Assembly (NCBI RefSeq): GCF_008271695.1 | Contig: NZ_VKKY01000003.1 | Location: 372,001-436,000 of the forward strand | Length of the DNA stretch: 64,000 nucleotides | Direction: 5' to 3' | Source of the DNA: Rufibacter hautae | Lineage (GTDB): Bacteria > Bacteroidota > Bacteroidia > Cytophagales > Hymenobacteraceae | Position numbers and translations under genes: made by a program | Notes under the pieces: generated by a model | The model's input: the letters and a program-made list of their open reading frames with translations, nothing else | The model's database searches: none | Told to the model about the DNA's origin: nothing | Part shown: in pieces, positions 45,584-54,754 of the stretch | Numbering within the stretch: position 1 is the stretch's first letter | How the letters are laid out: each line of letters begins with the position of its first letter

Positions 45584-45904
45584 TTAGTATACCGGAAAAG
45601 CAGGATCTACTTCCTGCGCCCAGGCATGCACGCCGCCTTTAAGGTTGAGCAGATTGGTGAAGCCGTGGCGCTGCTGGAGGAACATGAGGGCCTGGGCACT
45701 TCTGAACCCGTGGTGGCAGATGAGCACCGTGGGCGTCTCTTTGTCCAGGGTAGGGGCGGCCTTGGGGATATCGGCCAGTGGTATCAGTTTGCCGCCCAGA
45801 TTACAGATGGCCCATTCTGCCGGTTCGCGCACATCAATGAGTTGCACCGGTTCCTGGCGGTCTAAACGTTCTTTCAGTTGCTGGGGCGTTATCTCTGGAA
45901 GCAT
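45584..45904 (-). CDS. Rhodanese-like sulfurtransferase
   Basis: 106 residues, a single rhodanese domain. QLIDVREPAEWAICNLGG is the CH2A-like motif and VLICHHGFRSAQAL the active loop with the catalytic Cys followed by HHGFRS, the form seen in GlpE/PspE-like stand-alone enzymes. KGGVHAWAQEVDP closes the fold. A cytoplasmic sulfur carrier whose partner is unknown; it is alone between guaB and pnuC, divergent from pnuC. Confidence 0.9.
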   Translation of the reverse strand: MLPEITPQQLKERLDRQEPVQLIDVREPAEWAICNLGGKLIPLADIPKAAPTLDKETPTVLICHHGFRSAQALMFLQQRHGFTNLLNLKGGVHAWAQEVDPAFPVY

Positions 45905-46005
45905 ACGGCAAAGATAGGGCTAAATAATTTGGCGATAATACCCGCCAGGCGCGTAAACCAACGTCCAGGCTTCTATTTTTGTGCACTTTACTTCAGAAGC
46001 TTTCT

Positions 46006-46045
46006 CTATTTTGGCCCTGTTTTCCTAAATACAGGCTTGAAACAG
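46006..46045. repeat. Dispersed palindrome, copy 16
   Basis: CTATTTTGGCCCTGTTTTCC pairs with AATACAGGCTTGAAACAG, with about three mismatches. It stands 23 bases before the pnuC start, one of few copies in front of a gene. Confidence 0.7.
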
Positions 46046-46067
46046 AAAAGGCGGTACTTACTCTTTT

Positions 46068-46694
46068 ATGGAACTTCTCTCCCCAAGCCAATGGGATTTG
46101 GCTACCGTCACCGAGATTGTGGGCGTGATCACGGGTTTGCTCTGCGTGTGGCTGGCCGCCCGCCAGAACATCTGGACCTTTCCCATCGCGCTCATCAGTG
46201 TGACGCTTTACATCGTGATTTTCTATGAGGCCCGGCTTTACGCCGATATGGGTTTGCAGGTGATGTTTGCCGGGCTCAACTTCTACGGTTGGTACCTATG
46301 GTTGTACAAAGGAAACCAGCGCGAGGAGCGGCCGGTCTCCCGCATGACCTCCCGCCAGTGGGTGTGGCTAGGGTTGTTTGTGCCTTTGTTCACCCTGGCC
46401 CTGGGAACCTACCTGCACACCAACACCGACGCTGACCTGGCGTATTGGGATGCCGGCACCACGGCGGTGAGTTTGGGTGCCCAATGGCTCATGAGCCGGA
46501 AGAAACTGGAGAACTGGCTTATCTGGATTGTGGTGGATGCCGTGTACGTGCCCATCTATCTTTACAAAGAGCTCTACCCAACGGCCGTGCTGTACTTCCT
46601 GTACCTGGCGCTGGCGTGGTGGGGCTACGTAGACTGGAAGAAGGATCTGCAGCGGTCACGGCAGGAGAAAGTGCCTTCCCCGGCCATCGGGTGA
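46068..46694 (+). CDS. pnuC: Nicotinamide riboside transporter PnuC
   Basis: 208 residues with seven membrane helices. The family signature FYGWYLWLY (about 64-72) supplies the stacked tryptophans of the nicotinamide riboside site. Further conserved parts are WIVVDAVYVPIYLYKEL and LYLALAWWGYVDWKK. It brings in nicotinamide riboside for NAD salvage; the kinase needed downstream is probably the NadR-like protein at 58894, which is 12 kb away. Confidence 0.93.
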   Translation: MELLSPSQWDLATVTEIVGVITGLLCVWLAARQNIWTFPIALISVTLYIVIFYEARLYADMGLQVMFAGLNFYGWYLWLYKGNQREERPVSRMTSRQWVWLGLFVPLFTLALGTYLHTNTDADLAYWDAGTTAVSLGAQWLMSRKKLENWLIWIVVDAVYVPIYLYKELYPTAVLYFLYLALAWWGYVDWKKDLQRSRQEKVPSPAIG

Positions 46695-46798
46695 GGCTTT
46701 TATAGATAATTTTGCCTTGATAGCAAAAAAGTCACATTTTTATTTGCTTAGTTGATTTCTTTACACCTACATTTGATTTGTCTATCTCCGTAGTCCCC

Positions 46799-47179
46799 AT
46801 GATGCAAACATTTATCCGGTACCTGCTTGTGTTTATCGCTACCCTCCCGGTAGTAGGTGGACAGGCGTGCGCCGCATCTATGGGCGAGACGGTAGTAAAT
46901 AACCCCGCTAAGCAGGCTGAAGCTTCCCTGAAATCTTCAGCTACTGAGGCATCCCTGTTAGTCTTCAAACAAGCGTTTCTTAACGAAGTATCCTCTGAAG
47001 AAGAGGTAGTTGTGCACGTGACAGGGTTTGATTCTCCACTAGGCCAGCCTACCCATACCTTCTTCTCCGGTTTATCCTTTACCCAGTGGCCATCGGCTAC
47101 GGCCCAGGTGTCAGGAACAGGAACGGATACAACAGCGCAGTTGCCGCTTTATCTTCGTTACCACAATCAAAGGCTATAG
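46799..47179 (+). CDS. Small exported protein, unknown
   Basis: About 126 residues from tandem ATG codons at 46799 and 46802. A signal peptide is plausible (MMQTFIRYLLVFIATLPVVGGQACA). The mature part is polar, Ser/Thr- and Glu-rich, without a known motif; VVVHVTGFDSPLGQPTHTFFSGLSF is the most structured part. TAATTTTG at 46707-46714 fits a -7 box, but no -33 box is present at the right distance. I cannot name a family and it might be species-specific. Confidence 0.5.
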   Translation: MMQTFIRYLLVFIATLPVVGGQACAASMGETVVNNPAKQAEASLKSSATEASLLVFKQAFLNEVSSEEEVVVHVTGFDSPLGQPTHTFFSGLSFTQWPSATAQVSGTGTDTTAQLPLYLRYHNQRL

Positions 47180-48009
47180 GCCGAAACCTCCTTCTTTTCT
47201 GGAATAAACCGTTGCGTGCTTCTCAAGAGCATTGCCCGGAATAATCATATCTATATCAATCTATTTTTGGTTGGTTGTCCACGCTAAAACAGGCGCAAAG
47301 AAAGGTTAGGTGTGCTTTGAAGTTTGCATATCGGCAAGTGCTTCGGCAAAGCATTTTACTACACCTTATAGTATTCCTGAACTCCTGTAAGTAGTCCGAG
47401 AACTTGGAGGTGACCTGAGGGTAGCATGTAGAAAGCGACTGTCATCTAAAACCGAAATAGGTACCGGTCAAAGAAGGAATCATAGTAAAAAGAATTTATC
47501 GTTTAGGGTCTGTTTTGCGAAAAGCAGGCTCTAAACGGAAAGGAACAGAGGTTGGCGGGAGCCGGAGCTATGGGGATACTCCCGCAGGTGCAATGTCATC
47601 TGCCCCGCCAACCTCTCATTAAATAAGCCCCGCTGCCAGCCAAGAAAGTAGGCGGAAACAGAGCCAGGTTCATGAGAGGAGAGCTAGTTTAGTCTGTCAT
47701 GGTTTCTCCTGAATGCCACCCAGCTGTTTTCGCTTGCTTTTACTGAATATGAACTCAAAATGGCTTTCCTGTCAGCTGGGAGAAAATTGAAAGTAGGTTT
47801 TAAACCTGCTAGCGTCCCTGCCTTCGGATTATCAGAATATTTGACTTCTTCTATCTGTACAGGTGTTAACAAAGGCCTAAATAGGGAATAATTAAGCCAG
47901 TAACTTGCTGGGATAGCTCATTTCACGGCCATTTCTTCCCGCGATATAAGCAAGAATGGAATGGCCGCGAAATAAGCTTTCATCAAAATTCTTCACAAGT
48001 TCTTTTACC
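47180..48009. other. Gene-poor region with one palindrome
   Basis: About 830 bases. A dispersed palindrome lies at 47500-47538. A 62-codon minus-strand frame at 47684-47872 has no recognisable features and no promoter. No RNA gene recognised. Confidence 0.45.
47500..47538. repeat. Dispersed palindrome, copy 17
   Basis: CGTTTAGGGTCTGTTTTGC pairs with GCAGGCTCTAAACGG, one or two mismatches. It is isolated, more than 300 bases from either gene. Confidence 0.8.
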
Positions 48010-49467
48010 TTATTCCAGTTGAATCATTCGCTGGGTTTGGGTAATGCTCTTCAAGCCATCGGTGGCGATAAGCTTATAAAAGTAGACCCCAGCCCTGAGA
48101 TTGTTTCTGCTGAAACCGACTGAATACGTTCCGGCTTTCTTATTGCCCGATACCAGGGTGGAGACCAGCCTTCCGGAGGTATCATACACGTTGAGGGAAA
48201 CAACCCCATCGAAGGGAAGTTGGTACTGGATGGTTGTATGCGAGCCAAACGGATTAGGGTAATTCGATAATCTTAATTGTTTTGGTTCAAAAGCATTGGC
48301 CTCAGTAAAGTCAAGCTGGGTATTTTGGTTTCTGGATTGGGCTATGGCATCTGAGGAGCAAGACCCTATCTGGTCGCCGTGCTGTAGATGCGCTTTAACG
48401 GCCGCCTGGGCAATACAGATCATCTTCCCTTTGTGGCAAACCAGCACCTTGTCTTCTTTCTTGCCGCATCTAACATCCTTCACAAATACGGTTACCTCAT
48501 CTGTGCCCGAACAGCCCTGGGCATCGGTCACCTTGAGGGAATAGGTGGTGGTGACGGTGGGGCAAACAGAAATCTCGGCGCTAGTCCAAGTCCTACCCCC
48601 AGCTGACCACTGATAAGAGTAAGGGGAAATCCCGCCCGCAGCCCTGGCCTTCAAAGTGGTGCAATGTGCCCCATAGCCGTAAACAACCGTTTTGTCTTCC
48701 CCAGCATTGGCAATGCTAGGCTCAAAATTATAGATGGTAGTATGGCCATTGATGCCAATGGTGAAAGCATCTAGGTAGCCAGTAAAGGCACCGCCCCAAT
48801 AATCAATAAAAGGTGCGAAACGGGGGGAGCCTACATTCACCCTGATGCCGCCAATGCCACCACCTAATGGCTGGTTCACAATTCTGGCCTCGGGGTATTG
48901 GCTGATGTAAGCGGCTAAGAGAAGGTACTCACCACCTTTTTCTGGATTGAGCACTCTGGGTGGGCCCAACCACCAGATGGCATGCAGCATATCCCAGGTT
49001 TGCCAGGTGTTTTCTACCGTGGGGCCCTGGTCTGGCAGAATCCCGGCCACCCAAGAGCCGGTTTGCCAGCGGGGTTCGAAAATCAAGTGGTCATCTGCTA
49101 GGCCATCACCCGTCCTGTCTACCTGCAAAACCACAAAGATATTATCGGTGTCATTGGTGCGGCTCTGGATGTAAGTAGAATATTTAAAAGTAGTGAGAGA
49201 AGCCAGAAGCGTGTTATGGAAAGACTCGTTTCTGAAATTCCCGAGGGCACCGGTTTGGGTGGTGTATTCTAAACTTCCCGTGCCAAGTGGTGGATTGGGA
49301 GCGTTAGTGGTAATGGCCGTTGTGGTGTTGGGGTAACGTAGGTCTACCCAGCCATTCAGGTTGCAATCTGTTACTGTGATAATGGTTTGGGCCGATATGT
49401 TCTGGAAAGAGAGCACCAATAACAGAAGAAGCAAGGTTTTCAGATAAAGTGGTATAAAAGTTTTCAT
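48010..49467 (-). CDS. Type IX secreted protein with Ig/PKD-like domain
   Basis: 485 residues from the ATG at 49467, which opens a signal peptide (MKTFIPLYLKTLLLLLLVLSF, cleavage near NISAQ). The first half is beta-rich and unnamed. About 275-350 is an Ig/PKD-like fold (CTTLKARAAGGISPYSYQWSAGG). A Cys/His module follows, VLVCHKGKMICIAQAAVKAHLQHGDQIGSC-like (Cys and HLxHGD spaced as in many Bacteroidota surface proteins), possibly a metal site. The last 90 residues are a type A sorting domain (LSNYPNPFGSHTTIQY, VYDTSGRLVSTL, GVYFYKLI), so it crosses the outer membrane by T9SS. Confidence 0.85.
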   Translation of the reverse strand: MKTFIPLYLKTLLLLLLVLSFQNISAQTIITVTDCNLNGWVDLRYPNTTTAITTNAPNPPLGTGSLEYTTQTGALGNFRNESFHNTLLASLTTFKYSTYIQSRTNDTDNIFVVLQVDRTGDGLADDHLIFEPRWQTGSWVAGILPDQGPTVENTWQTWDMLHAIWWLGPPRVLNPEKGGEYLLLAAYISQYPEARIVNQPLGGGIGGIRVNVGSPRFAPFIDYWGGAFTGYLDAFTIGINGHTTIYNFEPSIANAGEDKTVVYGYGAHCTTLKARAAGGISPYSYQWSAGGRTWTSAEISVCPTVTTTYSLKVTDAQGCSGTDEVTVFVKDVRCGKKEDKVLVCHKGKMICIAQAAVKAHLQHGDQIGSCSSDAIAQSRNQNTQLDFTEANAFEPKQLRLSNYPNPFGSHTTIQYQLPFDGVVSLNVYDTSGRLVSTLVSGNKKAGTYSVGFSRNNLRAGVYFYKLIATDGLKSITQTQRMIQLE

Positions 49468-49583
49468 GAGGAGGCAGTAAAAAGTGAAAACAAATAGGAA
49501 TGTTGAGGCACAAAAAGGCACCGTGAACCTGCTTGGCTGTGCAGGACAAGGAAGGAAAGAAGAGAAAAGGTGAATGCTTACTG

Positions 49584-50918
49584 CTAATCGCCCAAGTTGA
49601 GGTCAGCGGATTTGTCGCCTAAAATTTTGCCTAGCCGAAGGCCTTCGTCTACCGCAATTTTATAATGGATACCCGCGTAAACCCGCGAAATAGCAACTTC
49701 TTCGGCTATTTTGGAGAAAGAAGAGAACTGCCTGGCAGCCGAGCCATTCCAGGTGTAGGTATTGTCTGTGACCGGAATGTTGTCGCCGAACTCTCTGGTG
49801 AGTACCTGCATTACCCCTCCAACTATGAAGGCCAGGGCCGAAGGGTACTCGGGATAAGGAGGAGTGGGTACCAAGGTCTGCCAGGTAGGATCAATAAACC
49901 TATTGATGTAGGTAACCGGACGCATGAGGTTGTAGTGGAACTTCATTTTCCATAAGACAATGATCGCATCTCTATGTACAATCCCGGTTTTAGCATAGAT
50001 CTGAGCCGCCTGGTCTAGGGTAGCTCCCCGTTCTTTCAGGATGTCTGTGACAATGGAGACTGTATGCCCAGGTACCGGATACCCTTTTCCAACGCCACCT
50101 ACATCGGCCCAGGAGTTAGCGATGATTTTTTGCTCGGGGGTTAAGGCCTTGGAGGCATCATACACTTCCTTGGCCATCCTATAGAATTCAGACGAGGGGT
50201 CTTCTGAATAAGTGAAAGGCAAAGGAGGCAATTCAACGGTTAGGTTGGAGGCTAGAAACGGGCGGGCATCTTTTATCTTGGGTCCGGCGGCGTTGGCAAA
50301 GCTGGCGGGGGTTGGTTCCCAGGCTCCCGGAAAGACCGGCGGGATGTACCCAGCGTTTGACAAGATAAAGTTGTCTGTCTTAGACCATTCATGAATGGCA
50401 GTAGCAATAGATCGGCCAAAGCTTTGCGACTCTGTAAAGGCGGTTCCAGTGTTTTCGGCCTGTAATCTTTGATTGTAGGCGTTTTCCAGCGAGTCTATAC
50501 TGGCTTTGCTGGCATCGGTGAGGTTCACTGAAAACAGGCGGGTCAAGCTGGCCAAGGCAGCGTTGGCACTGGCCCGCCACATGTACTCCTTGCCTGGTTG
50601 CGCTGCCGGCATTACGGGCATTTGGTGAAGGACAGTAGATAAGCTCGGTGCCCCTTCCATACCAGGCCGAACGGCTTCATACAACCCCACCCCAATGTAC
50701 CCAAAATTACTGTTGTTCAACAATCCACTTACCGGCGGAATACCATGCAGTTGCATGCGAAGAATCAGTTTGTACCAGTCAAACACGACATCGGCACTTT
50801 CCTGGGTAGGTGGTTCTGGATCATCGTCATTCTCATTGCAACTGGAGAGGAGTGAAAACAGGAAGATGAAAAGCAGGCTTAGGGCGCTATTGCTGTTATA
50901 AAAAGAAGTGAATCTCAT
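49584..50918 (-). CDS. Vanadium haloperoxidase-like / PAP2-fold lipoprotein
   Basis: 444 residues, lipobox FSLLSSC (Cys27) followed by acidic residues. The C-terminal half has the PAP2/vanadium-haloperoxidase fold: Lys326 and Arg333 in KMKFHYNLMRP, then PEYPSALAF in the place of the PSGH motif, then Arg412 and His418 in SRVYAGIHYKIAVDEG. Spacings equal those of characterised haloperoxidases (seven and six residues). The usual PSGH has become Ser360-Ala361-Leu362, so the acid-base His of that motif is missing. The phosphate or vanadate cradle otherwise persists. Either a changed chemistry or a binding-only protein is possible. Confidence 0.82.
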   Translation of the reverse strand: MRFTSFYNSNSALSLLFIFLFSLLSSCNENDDDPEPPTQESADVVFDWYKLILRMQLHGIPPVSGLLNNSNFGYIGVGLYEAVRPGMEGAPSLSTVLHQMPVMPAAQPGKEYMWRASANAALASLTRLFSVNLTDASKASIDSLENAYNQRLQAENTGTAFTESQSFGRSIATAIHEWSKTDNFILSNAGYIPPVFPGAWEPTPASFANAAGPKIKDARPFLASNLTVELPPLPFTYSEDPSSEFYRMAKEVYDASKALTPEQKIIANSWADVGGVGKGYPVPGHTVSIVTDILKERGATLDQAAQIYAKTGIVHRDAIIVLWKMKFHYNLMRPVTYINRFIDPTWQTLVPTPPYPEYPSALAFIVGGVMQVLTREFGDNIPVTDNTYTWNGSAARQFSSFSKIAEEVAISRVYAGIHYKIAVDEGLRLGKILGDKSADLNLGD

Positions 50919-51384
50919 GGTGGTTTAATCATTTAGTGAATGGATGAAATATGATTGAATGTGTACATGCGGGAGGGACAAAGGAGAGCGGATAGGCAGA
51001 ATTCTTGCAGTTTCTTGTCACCAGAGAGCGCTGTTGATTAACCCTTTGCAGAGAGTTAACCCAGGAGAGGGTAGATACAGAAGTGCTAGCCCTAAACCGT
51101 TTTTAGCCTTTTAGGGGCAAAGGGGTAGAGAACTGTAGGTGAGGAAAAGTACTTCTAGCGTGAAGCGGGTTTGCGGTTTTGTTGAGTAGGTACTTGCCTT
51201 TGTCAGCTGAAGACCTGAACCATCGGAATGAAGTTCAGATTTACAGGCTCGTGGTGGTGCTTGGTATACCCGGGTATTGTGGCGAACTATTGATATAAAG
51301 GTAGCCCATGATGCACCAGAAGGCTGTAACTTTTCATTCAAAGGATGGTAATTTTGATTCAGCTTTAGCAATGATTGGAAAGTT
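50919..51384. other. Intergenic region between the regulator and haloperoxidase-like genes
   Basis: 466 bases. An 86-codon minus-strand frame at 51111-51371 has biased composition and no family similarity. No palindrome or promoter was seen. Confidence 0.45.
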
Positions 51385-52494
51385 TTACCGCGGCTGAACG
51401 GCTAAGTAATCAGAAGGTAAATGGCCGTATTTTTTCTTGAAGCTTTTAGAGAAGTAGGAGGGGCTGCTAAAGCCAGTTTGGTAGGCGATATCGGCTACGT
51501 TGCTGTTGTTCTTGTTCAACAACCTTAAGGCCTCGCTCAAGCGGTACTCTATGATAAAGGAATTAGGAGACTTACCAGTGAGATACATCATCTTCCGGTA
51601 CAGCTGCGATTTGCTGCACCCAAGCGGTTTACTGAAATCATCAATCTTTAAGTTGGTGTTGCTCCACTGAGATTCCAAATAGTCAGACAGCAGACCCAGA
51701 AATCTTTCATCGGTTTGGGTAAGGCAAAAGAGTCTTTTTTCTTTCTCCAAGGATTCAGAATTCTGGTGGTTGTATAACTCTTTTACCTCTGAGGATACTA
51801 CTACCTCGCCTTTGATGACCTGGCACATGCGCTGCGCCAGTTTGATGGTATCTTCAAAAATAGATTTCTGTTCAGTGACTGGTAACCCGGCATGCAAGCC
51901 TATCTTGAAGTCATAGTTCTTCCTGTCTGCATGGTTTGCCCCATCCTTTAACGCCAGTTGAATGTCAAAGGCGGCATGGACGGCATTTGAAACCGATTTA
52001 AAGGAAACCAGGAAGAAGTCCTCGGTTTGTTTCACCAGGTTGCCCCCGTAAGTCTCCAGCAGTTTAAGAATGGCTTCTTTGTGGTGATGCATTAGTGCTC
52101 TTTCTGGTGAAGCGCTGCTTGCTGCCGGTTCCAACTGCTTGAAGACAAGCATCATGATTGTTCTTAAGGCCGAGTCATCAATGATGTTGAGATCTGTGTC
52201 AGAGGTCTTTTCTGGGTCGTCAATTCTGCCCAGAAAGGATTCTACCAGGCCGGCGTTCACTTCTATGATACTGTTGGGGATTTGGCCGTGGGCCTCATTG
52301 TGCAGTTCCTGAATGGCTTGGGCGTTGGGCGCCTCAATTAAACAGAACGCATTCTTCCTGCTTTCATCATACCAATAGGTGAGAACCTTGCAGCCATATT
52401 TGTCCTGTAACTTCAGGTCTTCCTGATGAATATGGGCTACCGTTTCTGCGGTCACGGTTTCAGGGACATCGTGCCGATCCATGTAAAGTGCCAT
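51385..52494 (-). CDS. DUF4242 - degenerate class III cyclase - AraC regulator
   Basis: 369 residues in three parts. Residues 1-88 match DUF4242, the nickel-binding SCO4226 type: MDRHDVP, HIHQEDLKLQDKYGCKVLTYWYDE, FCLIEAP, LHNEAHG, with His8, His21, His23, His65 and His69 as likely metal ligands. About 108-250 follows the class III nucleotide cyclase pattern (LLETYGGNLVKQTEDFFLVSF, FKIGLHAGLPV, IKLAQRM), but the first metal Asp loop is replaced and the transition-state Asn is Lys218, so catalysis is unlikely. About 270-365 is an AraC HTH (LGCSKSQLYRKMMYLTGKSP, VADIAYQTGFSSPSYFSKSFKKKYG). It may sense metal or nucleotide and regulate transcription; the target is unknown. Confidence 0.82.
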   Translation of the reverse strand: MALYMDRHDVPETVTAETVAHIHQEDLKLQDKYGCKVLTYWYDESRKNAFCLIEAPNAQAIQELHNEAHGQIPNSIIEVNAGLVESFLGRIDDPEKTSDTDLNIIDDSALRTIMMLVFKQLEPAASSASPERALMHHHKEAILKLLETYGGNLVKQTEDFFLVSFKSVSNAVHAAFDIQLALKDGANHADRKNYDFKIGLHAGLPVTEQKSIFEDTIKLAQRMCQVIKGEVVVSSEVKELYNHQNSESLEKEKRLFCLTQTDERFLGLLSDYLESQWSNTNLKIDDFSKPLGCSKSQLYRKMMYLTGKSPNSFIIEYRLSEALRLLNKNNSNVADIAYQTGFSSPSYFSKSFKKKYGHLPSDYLAVQPR

Positions 52495-52817
52495 CTGAAT
52501 AGCTTGTAAATTGTCTCAAATGTGGGTGATTGAGGTAATTTATCTCAACTTTCATGGGCCCTGTTGCTGGTCCCTTTTCGTTGCACCTTGCGCGATTCTA
52601 TTGGGGGGTGTTTTGAGCCTGATTTATTAAAAAGGCAGTAATTTCTTGCCTGCCTAAGGCTGTCTTCCTCTATTTCCAGAAAGCTCAAGCCCGTGCTCTT
52701 TCCTGGGTTCAGGTATTATACCAGAAGGTAGTGGTTTTATTATGAATTTTCAATTATCGCGTTGAATAATTTAAGGCAAATGCATGGCAAGTGAGATCGT
52801 GCTCAGCTTAGACTAGT
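52495..52817. other. Intergenic region with a worn palindrome
   Basis: 323 bases. GTTTTGAGCCTGATTTATTAA at 52610 followed by an eroded right arm to 52645 is a doubtful copy of the dispersed palindrome. Nothing else recognised. Confidence 0.4.
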
Positions 52818-54080
52818 TTATGCTACGGTTTCTGGGAAGGTGATTTCCAGCGAGTGGCGGTTTTTCTGTACCTGGTACTGTACTTCCCAGCCGTAGAGAT
52901 GACAAATAGTGCGCACAATGGCCAGGCCCAAACCTAGAGAGGGAGAGTAAGCGTCTGCTTTGCTGAAACGCTCAAACAACAGCGACGGCGCATAGGGCAG
53001 GGGCTTGCCGGAGTTGGAGACCAGCAGTCGGTTTTTGCCTATCTCAATGGAGATACAACCGTGGGCATTGTTGTGCTTGATGGCATTGCTGAGCAGGTTG
53101 GAGAGCAGGACGTCTACCAGCGCCGGGTTAGCCGACACCTTGAGGGCAGCGGTCTCTTCCAGGGTTACTTGTAGCTTTTTCTCCAATAAAAAATCCTCCA
53201 GTAAGTCAAGTTGCCTGCACAGGAAAGCCGTTACGCAGACAGTCTCGGTGTGGATGAACTGCCGGTTCTCAATCTTGGTAAGCAGCAGCAGCGTCTGGTT
53301 CAGTTTGGAGAGTTTCTGCACCGCCGTGCCGGCCGTCTGGATGTGCCTCGCCTGCAACTCAATCAAGGCCAGGTCCTGTAAGAGTTCATCCAGCTTGTTC
53401 TGCAAAACGGCCAGTGGGGTCTGCATTTCGTGCGAGGCGTTCTCAGAGAACTCTTTCAGGGCCAGGTAATCCAGGCGGGCTTTCTCGGTGAGGCGGGAGA
53501 GCGCGGTATGCATTTCCTGGAACTCTTGGGTAGCCGAATCCTGAAGCTGCAGCGGCCCGGGCTGGTGCACCGAGAAATTCTTCACTGCCTCCAGGGTTGT
53601 GTAATAAGATTGCCACACGGTGCGGTGAATGCTTCGGTTCATCAGAGTGAGACAGACCAGCAACAATCCCATCACCAGCACCAGAATGCAGCCAATGGTC
53701 ATGATGTATTCTGAGTGCTGCACCACCATCTGCCGGAGCACAATGGCGTACGAGTGCCCGTTGATGTTCCGGACGGAGCGTACCTGCCGGAAGGTTTCTT
53801 CCTCGCCTTCCACCTGGTCAAACATGGTGGTGTCTGTGATGGTGAGGCCCTGAGGCCGATGCACGGCCAATTGGGTTACTTCCAGCACCGGAAACAATTT
53901 GGTGGGGGTATGGCCCCGGGTTAATTGCCGAGCAATGCGCCGCTCGGTATTCAGGAGCTGTTCCTCGGCTTCGTAGTCAATATTGGCCGTCAGGAAGAAG
54001 TACAGCAGCACGCCCGCCACCAGAAACAGCAGCGACGAAAAGAGAATGTAGGTGCGGTTTAACTTCTGCAGCAGTCTCAT
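52818..54080 (-). CDS. Sensor histidine kinase, two-component system 2
   Basis: 420 residues: membrane helix 1 (about 11-31), periplasmic loop of about 95 residues (32-125), helix 2 (about 126-147), a dimerisation helix without a clear HAMP, HisKA box ENASHEMQTPLA (His217), and HATPase domain with NLLSNAIKHNNAHG and SLGLGLAIVRTICHLYG. The loop is of the size seen in metal or antimicrobial-stress sensors such as QseC/CusS, but no metal ligand cluster is apparent. It overlaps the regulator gene by four bases. Confidence 0.93.
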   Translation of the reverse strand: MRLLQKLNRTYILFSSLLFLVAGVLLYFFLTANIDYEAEEQLLNTERRIARQLTRGHTPTKLFPVLEVTQLAVHRPQGLTITDTTMFDQVEGEEETFRQVRSVRNINGHSYAIVLRQMVVQHSEYIMTIGCILVLVMGLLLVCLTLMNRSIHRTVWQSYYTTLEAVKNFSVHQPGPLQLQDSATQEFQEMHTALSRLTEKARLDYLALKEFSENASHEMQTPLAVLQNKLDELLQDLALIELQARHIQTAGTAVQKLSKLNQTLLLLTKIENRQFIHTETVCVTAFLCRQLDLLEDFLLEKKLQVTLEETAALKVSANPALVDVLLSNLLSNAIKHNNAHGCISIEIGKNRLLVSNSGKPLPYAPSLLFERFSKADAYSPSLGLGLAIVRTICHLYGWEVQYQVQKNRHSLEITFPETVA

Positions 54081-54754
54081 GGAGCCGCAAATTTGTAGCC
54101 TACCCCGTACACCGTCTGCAGGTAATCTGTACCCCCGGCCTGCACAATCTTGCGGCGCAGGTTCTTAATGTGGGTATAGATGAAGTCAAAATTATCGGCG
54201 GAGCCGGAAAGGTCACCCCAGATGTGCTCGGCTATGTTCTCGCGGGAGAGCACGCGCTGCTTGTTCGTGAGGAAATAGAGCAGCAGGTCATACTCTTTTT
54301 TGGTGAGGTCCAGTTCCTGGCCGTGCACCCGGGCTACCATGGCATTGGGCACCACCTCAATCTCGTTGAACACCACCGAGGTGGAGCCGCTGAACTTGCG
54401 CCGCCGCAGAATGGCGTTGATGCGCGAGTTGAGCTCAGCCAGGAAAAAAGGCTTGGTGAGGTAATCGTCGGCGCCCAGGTCCAGCCCGTTGAGTTTGTCG
54501 TCCAGGGAGTTCTTGGCCGAGATGATGAGGATGCCGGTGTCTGGATACGTTTTTTTCAGCTTGGGCACCAGGTACAGGCCATTTCCGTCGGGCAGGGTGA
54601 TGTCCAGGATGAGCAGGTCATACTGGTAGAGCGTCAGCTTCTCCTCGGCGACGGAAAAAGTGGGCGCCTCCTCGCACACAAACCCTTCTTTCTGAAGATA
54701 GCTGGAAGTGGTGCTGAGCAGGTTGGCTTCGTCTTCTACAAGAAGTATTTTCAT
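54077..54754 (-). CDS. OmpR-family response regulator, two-component system 2
   Basis: 225 residues. Receiver with VEDEAN and phospho-acceptor Asp51 (LLILDITLPDGNG), conserved Lys in LTKPF; winged helix about 128-225 ending TVYGVGYKFAAP. Encoded directly before its kinase in the same operon. No target gene is adjacent; the plus-strand gene cmoA starts 400 bases away. Confidence 0.94.
   Translation of the reverse strand: MKILLVEDEANLLSTTSSYLQKEGFVCEEAPTFSVAEEKLTLYQYDLLILDITLPDGNGLYLVPKLKKTYPDTGILIISAKNSLDDKLNGLDLGADDYLTKPFFLAELNSRINAILRRRKFSGSTSVVFNEIEVVPNAMVARVHGQELDLTKKEYDLLLYFLTNKQRVLSRENIAEHIWGDLSGSADNFDFIYTHIKNLRRKIVQAGGTDYLQTVYGVGYKFAAP

Noticed and set aside
46707-46714. TAATTTTG before the small exported protein gene as a promoter
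   Set aside because: It fits the -7 box, but no TTG-like -33 box lies 19 to 21 bases upstream, so it is not listed as a promoter.
47684-47872. A 62-codon minus-strand frame
   Set aside because: No signal, domain, promoter or neighbour relation; probably non-coding.
51111-51371. An 86-codon minus-strand frame
   Set aside because: Rich in Ser, Thr, Pro and Leu in an intergenic region, without any recognised feature.
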